This document shows, one piece after another, positions 1 through 6,137 of a stretch of 7,695 bases of DNA. The translations under genes and the position numbers were made by a program. The notes under the pieces were generated by a model that saw only the letters and a program-made list of their open reading frames with translations, made no database searches and was not told the origin of the DNA. The stretch is taken from the NCBI GenBank assembly GCA_023245435.1, contig JAHFKH010000037.1:1-7695 (forward strand). Direction: 5' to 3'. The number at the start of each line of letters is the position of its first letter. Position 1 is the first letter of the stretch. The DNA is from Candidatus Shapirobacteria bacterium (GTDB lineage: Bacteria; Patescibacteriota; Microgenomatia; UBA12405).

Positions 1-558
1 GTTTTAAATAACGATATTGTTTTGGACAAAAATTGGTTTAAAAATATTTATCAAGCCATTACAAACAATCCAAATTATGTCTGTTATTACGGTTTAGTTT
101 TAAATAAAGACGGTAGCAAAATTGAATCCGCTGGTCTTGAATTTTTCAAGTCCGGCAAAGCTATAAACACTACCACTATCAAAAACAATCAACCGTACGA
201 AATTTGGGGGGCACCTGCATCTTTGGTTGTCTACCAAAAAAACATATTTCAAAAACTGGGTGGCTTTGATCCAAAATTTTTTGCCTACATTGAAGATGTT
301 GATTTAGCCTATCGTTTAAACAAAAATAATTACAAAACTTTATTTGTCCCCACGGCCATTTCTTATCACCACGGTGGTGCCACTTCATCAAAAATGAATC
401 ATCTACGGCAATGGATGACCGTTAAAAATTGGTATATATTTATTTTTAAAAATTATTCGAAAACTGAAATTGTTAAAAATTTATTACCTATCATTATTGA
501 ACGTCTGCGCAATTTAAAATATTTGTTGGTAAAATTAGCTCATGATCATCGGTATTGA
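1..558 (+). CDS. GT2 family glycosyltransferase, C-terminal part (5' end outside window)
   Basis: Probably transfers a sugar from a nucleotide-sugar donor to a lipid-linked or glycan acceptor at the cytosolic membrane face. The frame is open from base 1 and the first residues read VLNNDIVLDKNWF. This matches the NND/DxD-type metal and nucleotide-binding segment that lies mid-domain in GT2 enzymes, so the real start is upstream and the TTG at 22 is not it. About 185 residues are visible. Bases 259-318 encode GGFDPKFFAYIEDVDLAYRL, the typical acceptor-side block with the ED pair that supplies the catalytic base. A HHGGATS stretch follows near 370-390, as in WbbL/rhamnosyltransferase-like members. 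A basic, hydrophobic C-terminal tail may contact the membrane. The stop TGA (556-558) lies 17 bases inside the next gene. Family assignment is firm; donor and acceptor are unknown. Confidence 0.93.
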   Translation, partial: VLNNDIVLDKNWFKNIYQAITNNPNYVCYYGLVLNKDGSKIESAGLEFFKSGKAINTTTIKNNQPYEIWGAPASLVVYQKNIFQKLGGFDPKFFAYIEDVDLAYRLNKNNYKTLFVPTAISYHHGGATSSKMNHLRQWMTVKNWYIFIFKNYSKTEIVKNLLPIIIERLRNLKYLLVKLAHDHRY

Positions 559-1672
559 CGTTTCTGCAGTTGTTTATGGAACTGGAGTAAGCAATTACAC
601 CATTAATTTAGTCCGCAATCTCATTAAAATTGATAAAAAAAATCAATATAAATTATTTTTTAGTTCACTTCGAGAGCCAGTTCCCGAAGATATTATTAGT
701 TTGACTTCCCAATCCAACGTCAAACTTTATTGTTTTAAACTACCTCCTTTAGCCCTAGATTTTATTTGGAATCGACTTCATATTATCCCAATCGAGTTTT
801 TTATTGGTAAATGCGATGTGTTTCACACTTCTGATTGGACTCAACCGCCAACACTAAAAGCCAAAACAGTTACCACCATTCATGATTTAGTTCCATTACT
901 TTACCCTCAGTGGTCCCATAAGAGAATTATTGCGACTCACAAACGAAAAATGGCCCAAGCCATCAAAAATTGTCACCATTTTATATGTGTTTCCCAAACT
1001 ACCAAAAATGATTTAATAAAATTGTACCCAAAGCTTGATCAGCAAAAAATATCGGTCATATATGAAGCTGCCGAAAAAAAATATTCCGATTTTTTAAAAC
1101 TAGCCAAAAATGTCCAACTTGAAAAGAAAAATAAAATAAAAAATTTATATGATTTAGATAAATTTGTTTTAATTCAAGGTACACAAGAAACTCGAAAAAA
1201 TTTAATAAATTTTTCTATCGCCTTTGAAAGGTTTATTGACACTTATCCAAAATCAAAAATAGTCCTGGCAATTGTCGGCAAAAGCGGTTGGGGACAAAAA
1301 ATAGAATCAAAGTCACCTCACATTAAAATATTGGGGTATATTCCCGAAAAAGATATGGTGGCGTTGCACGCCTCAGCTATGATTTTGGCCACACCATCAC
1401 TTTACGAAGGTTTTGGAATGCCACTGGTCAAATCATTATATGTTGGTGTCCCTGTTTTAGTTAGCAATAACACTTCTTTATCAGAAATTGCTGGTGATAG
1501 CGCTATATTAGTTGACCCAAAATCAATTCAGTCAATGTTTTTAGGACTTAAAAAAATACTTACCAATTCTCAACTTCGAGCTAGGTTGTCTGTCAAAGCC
1601 ATAAAACAATCTAAACTATATTCTTGGGACATTACCGCCAAACAAACCTTAGCTATTTATAATAAATTATGA
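542..1672 (+). CDS. GT4-type (GT-B fold) glycosyltransferase with altered EX7E motif
   Basis: A complete 376-residue cytosolic glycosyltransferase of GT-B fold, of normal length for the family. The N-terminal acceptor domain starts IGIDVSAV (3-10), has a glycine turn YGTGVSNY (12-19) and carries TTIHDL (111-116) with the conserved His114, then CVSQTTKNDL (149-158). The C-terminal donor domain has GTQETRKNL (213-221), equivalent to the GTxxxRKN phosphate-binding motif, and SLYEGFGMP (286-294). In the EX7E motif Glu289 is kept, but the second Glu is Lys297 (codon AAA at 1430-1432). The ATG at 542 gives a full N-terminal strand and a 17-base overlap with the preceding gene; I see no Shine-Dalgarno sequence. 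It ends in an ATGA overlap with the next gene, a similar GT4 enzyme. Probably adds one sugar of the surface glycan, often mannose or glucose in this family, but specificity cannot be read here. Confidence 0.95.
   Translation: MIIGIDVSAVVYGTGVSNYTINLVRNLIKIDKKNQYKLFFSSLREPVPEDIISLTSQSNVKLYCFKLPPLALDFIWNRLHIIPIEFFIGKCDVFHTSDWTQPPTLKAKTVTTIHDLVPLLYPQWSHKRIIATHKRKMAQAIKNCHHFICVSQTTKNDLIKLYPKLDQQKISVIYEAAEKKYSDFLKLAKNVQLEKKNKIKNLYDLDKFVLIQGTQETRKNLINFSIAFERFIDTYPKSKIVLAIVGKSGWGQKIESKSPHIKILGYIPEKDMVALHASAMILATPSLYEGFGMPLVKSLYVGVPVLVSNNTSLSEIAGDSAILVDPKSIQSMFLGLKKILTNSQLRARLSVKAIKQSKLYSWDITAKQTLAIYNKL
1393..1419 (+). repeat. 27-base near-identical segment shared by the two tandem GT4 genes (copy 1)
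   Basis: This stretch encodes most of the TPSLYEGFG motif of the first GT4 gene. It matches 2478-2504 in the second GT4 gene at 26 of 27 bases; the one difference is T at 1402 versus A at 2487. The protein motif is conserved in the family, but so much identity at synonymous positions in otherwise diverged genes is more than the motif alone requires. It may reflect shared codon bias or local gene conversion. Confidence 0.7.
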
Positions 1673-2736
1673 ACATCGGTATAGATGGTAATGAAGCTAA
1701 TACTAAAATTAAAGTTGGCTCGGGTCAATATTCATTTAACATTCTCAAGCAACTTTATTTACACAACAAAAAACATTTCTTTACTATTTTTTTAAAAAAC
1801 AAACCATTGCCAGATATGCCAAAACCAAACAAATTTTGGCACTATAAAGTCATTGGTCCAAAACTGCTTTGGACAAAATTTGCCTTACCTTTAAACTTAG
1901 CCATTAGTCACAAAAATTTTGATCTTTTTTATTCTCCGACTCATTACTCTCCTACCCCTTGTCCCATTCCCACCATTCCCACCATTCATGATATTGGCTA
2001 TTTAAAAACCCCTAAAGATTTTAATAAAAAAGATTTTTATCAATTAAAAAATTGGACCGCCGCGTCGATAAGCCAAGCCAAACACATTATTACTGTCTCA
2101 GAATTTACCAAATCAGAAATAATTAAAACCTACAACATTAAACCAAACAAAATTACCGTAATTCCCAACGGCATTACTAAATTTAAAAAACATACCAAAA
2201 CCGAATCTCAAAAAATATTGGGTAAATTTAATATTACCAAACCCTATTTTTTATCAGTTGGCACTTTAAAACCCAACAAAAATTATTCTTTTTTAATAAA
2301 AGCTTTCTCTAAATTTCCCCAATATCAACTAGTAATTTCAGGTAAAAAAGGCTGGCTCTTTGATGAAATTTTTAAAACGGTGACCGACTTAAAACTAGAA
2401 AAATCAGTAATTTTTACCGATTATGTGTCTGACAGGGAAAGAAACATACTGTTTCAAAATGCTATTGCTACTGTTTTACCATCACTATACGAAGGTTTTG
2501 GAATACCCGCTATTGAGTCTCAATCTTTTGACACTCCAATTATTGTCAGTGATATTCCTGCCTATCGTGAAATTATGGCCGATAGTGCCACCTACATTGA
2601 TCCACACAATGAAAGGGATTTAATCAAGGCCATGCAAAATATAAAAAACAATCATAGCCACAATTATCAACGTTATTTATGGAGTAAAAGTGCCAAAAAA
2701 TTAATTCATCTTTTTGACACCTTGTCTAATGTATAA
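1669..2736 (+). CDS. GT4-type (GT-B fold) glycosyltransferase
   Basis: A complete 355-residue glycosyltransferase related to its upstream neighbour. It opens with IGIDGNEAN (3-11) and GSGQYSFNIL (17-26), a sugar-acceptor loop common in mannosyltransferase-like GT4 proteins. TIHDIGYL (105-112) carries the conserved His107, followed by VSEFTKSEI (143-151) and VIPNGI (164-169), which ends the N-terminal domain. The donor domain has VGTLKPNKN (197-205) and SLYEGFGIPAIES (272-284) with both glutamates of the EX7E motif present (Glu275, Glu283). The start is the ATG inside an ATGA overlap with the previous stop, implying coupled translation. The two tandem GT4 genes share fold and motif spacing but are clearly diverged over most of their length, so they probably add different sugars or act at successive steps. 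Substrates are unknown. Confidence 0.95.
   Translation: MNIGIDGNEANTKIKVGSGQYSFNILKQLYLHNKKHFFTIFLKNKPLPDMPKPNKFWHYKVIGPKLLWTKFALPLNLAISHKNFDLFYSPTHYSPTPCPIPTIPTIHDIGYLKTPKDFNKKDFYQLKNWTAASISQAKHIITVSEFTKSEIIKTYNIKPNKITVIPNGITKFKKHTKTESQKILGKFNITKPYFLSVGTLKPNKNYSFLIKAFSKFPQYQLVISGKKGWLFDEIFKTVTDLKLEKSVIFTDYVSDRERNILFQNAIATVLPSLYEGFGIPAIESQSFDTPIIVSDIPAYREIMADSATYIDPHNERDLIKAMQNIKNNHSHNYQRYLWSKSAKKLIHLFDTLSNV
2478..2504 (+). repeat. 27-base near-identical segment shared by the two tandem GT4 genes (copy 2)
   Basis: This is the partner of the segment at 1393-1419, in direct orientation 1085 bases downstream. It encodes PSLYEGFG of the second GT4 gene. Immediately after the shared block the two genes diverge: in copy 2 the EX7E motif is intact, while in copy 1 the second Glu is Lys. 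Confidence 0.7.
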
Positions 2737-3337
2737 TTCATTTATGAATGAATACGTTGGACAAAAAATTTCAATTACGAACATTATTCCCAAAGCCGTA
2801 AATCGAGTTAAAACCATTTTTTTAGAATTTTTGTTGCTTTTATTAAAATATGTTGGCTTTATCCCTATCCATACCTTTCGAAAAATAATCTATATCTTGG
2901 CTGGTATAAAAATACCCCTAGATTCAAATATTTATATGGGCGCCAATTTTTTCAACCCATCAGGAATTACTATCGGGCATGACTCACTAATTGGTAATGG
3001 TTGTTTTCTTGATGGTCGTGCCCCACTAACAATTGGTAATCATTCGAGCCTTGCTTCAGAAGTTATGATTTACAATGATGAACATAATATTCATTCTCCA
3101 GGTTATGAAAATTCATTTGGTCAAGTCACCATCGGCGATTATGTATTTATCGGACCGCGGGCAATTATTTTACCTAACATTACGATTGGTAATGGTGCAG
3201 TTATTGCCGCCGGAGCTGTTGTAACCAAAGATATCCCCGAATTTGAAGTCTGGGGAGGAGTTCCTGCCAAAAAAATATCTGACAGAAAATTAAAAAATCC
3301 TAATTACAAACTCGGTCGAGCTATGTGGTTTCAATGA
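2729..3337 (+). CDS. Left-handed beta-helix (hexapeptide repeat) O-acetyltransferase
   Basis: A predicted acyl-CoA-dependent acetyltransferase of the WcaF/LacA/maltose acetyltransferase type, likely to O-acetylate a sugar of the glycan or its precursor. With the ATG at 2729 it is 202 residues. Residues 30-60 are hydrophobic or amphipathic and could hold it to the membrane. From about 68 to 165 there are hexapeptide turns (ITIGHDSLIGNG, LTIGNHSSLA, VTIGDYVFIGP, ITIGNGAVIAAGAVV). NDEHN (116-120) puts His119 at the usual catalytic place. The segment ending WGGVPAKKI (175-183) is the family's C-terminal cap. Start choice: TTG at 2714, ATG at 2729 and ATG at 2744 are all possible, and none has a Shine-Dalgarno sequence. 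I prefer 2729 because its 8-base overlap matches the habit of the cluster; 2744 is a close alternative giving 197 residues. It ends in an ATGA overlap with the next gene. Confidence 0.92.
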   Translation: MYNSFMNEYVGQKISITNIIPKAVNRVKTIFLEFLLLLLKYVGFIPIHTFRKIIYILAGIKIPLDSNIYMGANFFNPSGITIGHDSLIGNGCFLDGRAPLTIGNHSSLASEVMIYNDEHNIHSPGYENSFGQVTIGDYVFIGPRAIILPNITIGNGAVIAAGAVVTKDIPEFEVWGGVPAKKISDRKLKNPNYKLGRAMWFQ

Positions 3338-3879
3338 TAACTAAAATATTTGCCACTATTGTCATAATTTTTAATATAATTTTTGTAATCTATCTAATTT
3401 CGCCAACCCCAACATTAAAACCACTACCCCATAGTGTTTTATCAACTCTACCCGGTGATACCACCCAACTTAAAAATGTGACCGGCTACTACACCAATCT
3501 TTCTCGAAGTGAAGTTATGAATTTCTATCAATCACTTTATTCATTTCCATTGTTAATCAGAATAAATCATCCTCCTGAAAAAGCCAAAGAGATTTTTCGC
3601 GACACCATGCAAAGCTATTATATTGAAGAATTTATTATCCCCTTCAAACAATCACTTTTTGTTAATGGATACGAATGGGAAAAGGATGTTTTTACCAAAC
3701 CGGAAAAAAGAATTCAGTTTAAATTAATTTACAACAATATTACTTATCAAAGCAAAATTAATACCAAGGTTTACGATACATCTATTTATATCCGATTAAT
3801 TGTGTTGTTTGCCTCAGAAATTGGCATTTATTTAATTTTTTGGTGTTATTCTCGTTTTTTCAAAAAAAATGGTCAATAA
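3334..3879 (+). CDS. Unrecognised bitopic membrane protein with extracytoplasmic domain
   Basis: I do not recognise a named family. The preferred start is the ATG at 3334, which forms an ATGA overlap with the previous stop; a GTG at 3325 would add three residues. The protein has 181 residues. One hydrophobic helix spans about 5-22, another about 152-171, and the C-terminal tail RFFKKNGQ is basic. This predicts both ends in the cytosol and residues 23-150 outside. The outer part opens with a Pro/Thr linker (SPTPTLKPLP, 23-32), then LPGDTTQL (39-46), TGYYTNLSRSEVMNFY (50-65) and INHPPEKAKEIFRD (77-90). The next stretch, about 91-114, is rich in Glu and aromatics and ends LFVNGYE. These compact polar motifs look conserved rather than random. 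It has no lipobox or known catalytic signature. Lying between an acetyltransferase and a GT2 gene and overlapping both, it probably serves the same surface glycan, perhaps as an assembly partner (inference). Real as a gene; function unknown. Confidence 0.85.
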   Translation: MITKIFATIVIIFNIIFVIYLISPTPTLKPLPHSVLSTLPGDTTQLKNVTGYYTNLSRSEVMNFYQSLYSFPLLIRINHPPEKAKEIFRDTMQSYYIEEFIIPFKQSLFVNGYEWEKDVFTKPEKRIQFKLIYNNITYQSKINTKVYDTSIYIRLIVLFASEIGIYLIFWCYSRFFKKNGQ

Positions 3880-4756
3880 ACCATTACTTTCAATTATCAT
3901 TCCCAATTACAATACCGCCAAAATGACGGTAAATTGCATAAAATCTATATATCAAGATAAAGGTTTAAAAGAAATCCCTTTTGAAATAATTGTCATCGAC
4001 AATGCCTCTACCGACGATAGTGTCAAAAAAATAAGTAAATTTTCTGTAGTTTTAATAAATAACAAAGTTAATCAAGGTTATGGCATAGCCAATAATCAAG
4101 CCTTAAAAATAAGTCAGGGTCAATATATATTATTGTTAAATTCTGACACCATTATTTTACATTCCGCTATTTCTCAATCACTAAATTGGCTTTCATCTCA
4201 CCCCGAAGCTCATTGTTGTACTGCCCAGTTGTTAAATCAAGACAAATCAATTCAAATATCGGGCGGTTATTTTCCCAATTTATTAAACATGTTTACTTGG
4301 TGTACCAATTTAGATGATCTACCTTTTATTAATTCAATCATTAAACCTTTTCATCCCCACACTCCTGATTTTTACACCAAAGATAAATTTTATTTAAATG
4401 ATCACGCCCAAGACTGGGTCACTGGAGCCTTTATGCTTTTTCGTAAATCAATTTACAATAAAATAGGTGGTTTTGACGAAAGTTATTTTATGTATGGCGA
4501 AGAATACGAATATCAATATCGTATACACATAGCCTTTCCCAAATCCAAAGTTTACTATTTAGTTGGGCCACAAATTATTCACCTAGGTGGTGCATCCTCT
4601 ATTAAAAAAACAGACCCAATTATTCGTGAATACGAAGGCATCATTGCTTTTTTTACAAAACATAAACCAAAATATCAACTACCAATTATAAAAATTTTAC
4701 TAAAGCTAAATCGCTTTTTACGCAGTATTATTAATCCAATTTATGAACATCTTTAG
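3869..4756 (+). CDS. GT2 family glycosyltransferase, complete
   Basis: A complete 295-residue GT-A fold glycosyltransferase of the WbbL/rhamnosyltransferase-like branch of GT2, acting in the cytosol with a nucleotide-sugar donor. SIIIPNYN (8-15) begins the Rossmann-like fold, IDNASTDDS (43-51) is the nucleotide-binding loop, and LLNSDT (89-94) is the DxD-type metal site. The acceptor half has WVTGAFMLFRK (183-193) and GGFDESYFMYGEEYEYQYR (200-218). In that block the usual ED pair is Glu211-Glu212. HLGGASS (238-244) parallels the HHGGATS of the first gene in the window, so the two GT2 enzymes are of similar type. The C-terminal 40 residues are basic and hydrophobic. The ATG at 3869 follows directly on a run of eight A's and overlaps the previous gene by 11 bases; there is no Shine-Dalgarno sequence. 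Donor and acceptor are not identifiable. Confidence 0.95.
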   Translation: MVNKPLLSIIIPNYNTAKMTVNCIKSIYQDKGLKEIPFEIIVIDNASTDDSVKKISKFSVVLINNKVNQGYGIANNQALKISQGQYILLLNSDTIILHSAISQSLNWLSSHPEAHCCTAQLLNQDKSIQISGGYFPNLLNMFTWCTNLDDLPFINSIIKPFHPHTPDFYTKDKFYLNDHAQDWVTGAFMLFRKSIYNKIGGFDESYFMYGEEYEYQYRIHIAFPKSKVYYLVGPQIIHLGGASSIKKTDPIIREYEGIIAFFTKHKPKYQLPIIKILLKLNRFLRSIINPIYEHL

Positions 4757-6137
4757 AATTATATTAGCCACCCTGATTTTATTTATCCCTTTATATCCCA
4801 AATTTCCTTTGGCAAACTTTACTGGCATTTATGTTGCCCTTCGACTAGATGATATCGTCATTGCCACGGTTATATTTATTTGGTTAATTTGGCAAATAAA
4901 AAATCATTTTCCTGTTGTTAAACAAAAAATTACTTTTTTATTTTTGGCTTATCTTATTGCTATTACCATTTCAACCATTATTGCTATTTTTATTTATCAA
5001 ACCACACCCATCAATATTCTTTTGTTACATTTCTTCCGTCGTTTAGAATATATATCTCTATTTTTTATAACTCTAAATTCAATCCAATCCAAAAAAGATT
5101 TTAAATATATTTATATATTTTTACTAATTAGTTTGGTTGGAGTTGCCATATACGGTTACGGTCAACAATATTTTCATTTTCCCATTGTGTCGACCATGAA
5201 TGAAGAGTTTTCCCGCGGTCAACTACTTCAAATGGATGTGTGGACAAGAATCAGCTCGACCTTTGCTGGTCATTATGATTTGGCTGCATTTCTTAGTTTA
5301 ATTCTTATTGTCATTATGGGAGTTATCCCCATAATCAAAAACAAAATCTACAAATTAATATCATTGATTATGTTTTTAGTCGGTTTTAATTTACTAACTC
5401 AAACCGCTTCTCGGGTATCTATTTTTGCATTTTGGGGAGGGGTAGTTTTATCGCTTTTCTTAATTAAAAAATATTTTTGGATTATTCCTGTAACAATATT
5501 GGTTGTCACCAGCATGTTTACCTCTACTGATTTAAATCAAAGACTAATCGCCACCTTGTCAATTATTAAACCAAAAACTCCCACTGCCGCCCCAATTCCT
5601 ACAATTATTCCAGTTCCAACAATAAAAGTTGTTACTGCGGCTAAAATATCGCCTATTCCAACCATAAAATATGTTAAACCAACCCCCACCATTGTTCGCC
5701 ACGGACCAATTGAAGAATTTCAGCCAATTGATAGTGATGTTGGTGTCGCTCGCTCCGGAGAAATACGCTTTAATGTCGAATGGCCTCGAGCTATTAACGC
5801 CTTTAGGAAAAATATGTATTTCGGGACTGGTTTAGGCTCAATTTCCTTGGCCACCGACAACGATTATCTTCGACTACTCGGTGAAAGCGGATTATTGGGT
5901 TTACTTACTTTTATGTTCATTCCTTTTTATTTTATTTATAAAACGATTAGACTTTTCTTTAAAAAAGATTCTGATTTTTTTGTCAAACTTCAATTAATAT
6001 TTATTGGAGTTATGCTTTCAGCACTAGCCAACGCGATTTTTATTGATATTTTTGAAGCTTCAAAAGTTGCTTATACCTTCTGGATATTAATGGCCGTCTT
6101 TTATCGTCTCATTGAATTAAATTCATCAAAAAAATGA
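4743..6137 (+). CDS. O-antigen ligase/polymerase-like polytopic membrane protein (Wzy_C/WaaL superfamily)
   Basis: A 464-residue membrane protein with roughly ten to twelve hydrophobic helices. Clear examples lie near 5-20, 36-52, 63-85, 121-138, 180-197, 223-240, 243-260, 384-402, 414-436 and 441-458. A large loop, about 263-380, is probably outside. It ends with the family signature: Arg342, Trp347, PRAINAF (348-354), GTGLGS (361-366), then DNDYLRLLGESGLLGLL (372-388). Members polymerise lipid-linked repeat units or transfer finished glycan to lipid or protein at the outer face of the membrane. Where WaaL-type ligases have the catalytic His of an HNxYL motif, this protein has Asp372. The loop begins with a Pro/Thr-rich stretch (277-317) holding four PxPTI units, which is unusual for the family. 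The ATG at 4743 overlaps the previous gene by 14 bases. Polymerase, ligase, or a glycosylation ligase for proteins all remain possible. Confidence 0.88.
   Translation: MNIFRIILATLILFIPLYPKFPLANFTGIYVALRLDDIVIATVIFIWLIWQIKNHFPVVKQKITFLFLAYLIAITISTIIAIFIYQTTPINILLLHFFRRLEYISLFFITLNSIQSKKDFKYIYIFLLISLVGVAIYGYGQQYFHFPIVSTMNEEFSRGQLLQMDVWTRISSTFAGHYDLAAFLSLILIVIMGVIPIIKNKIYKLISLIMFLVGFNLLTQTASRVSIFAFWGGVVLSLFLIKKYFWIIPVTILVVTSMFTSTDLNQRLIATLSIIKPKTPTAAPIPTIIPVPTIKVVTAAKISPIPTIKYVKPTPTIVRHGPIEEFQPIDSDVGVARSGEIRFNVEWPRAINAFRKNMYFGTGLGSISLATDNDYLRLLGESGLLGLLTFMFIPFYFIYKTIRLFFKKDSDFFVKLQLIFIGVMLSALANAIFIDIFEASKVAYTFWILMAVFYRLIELNSSKK
5571..5693 (+). repeat. Pro/Thr-rich PxPTI repeat tract inside the ligase-like gene
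   Basis: Residues 277-317 of the encoded protein contain four PxPTI units: PIPTI at 284, PVPTI at 290, PIPTI at 304 and PTPTI at 313. At the DNA level 5610-5634 and 5652-5676 are imperfect copies, 42 bases (14 codons) apart, sharing the core ttccaac(a/c)ataaaa. The tract lies in the large, probably extracytoplasmic loop just before the conserved C-terminal motif. It resembles the Pro/Thr linkers common in surface proteins. Its function is not known. Confidence 0.8.

Noticed and set aside
22..24. TTG at 22 as the start of the first gene
   Set aside because: The frame is open to base 1 and the preceding residues VLNNDIV belong to the conserved GT2 metal-binding segment, so the gene continues upstream.
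179..391. 70-codon open frame on the minus strand
   Set aside because: It lies wholly antisense to the well-supported GT2 gene, has a low-complexity Cys/Phe/Gln-rich composition and shows no domain pattern.
2423..2623. 66-codon open frame on the plus strand nested in the second GT4 gene
   Set aside because: It overlaps the EX7E region of a clear glycosyltransferase in another frame and has a Leu-rich shadow composition.
3325..3327. GTG at 3325 as the start of the unknown membrane protein
   Set aside because: The ATG at 3334 gives the ATGA overlap used at three other junctions here and leaves the helix complete.
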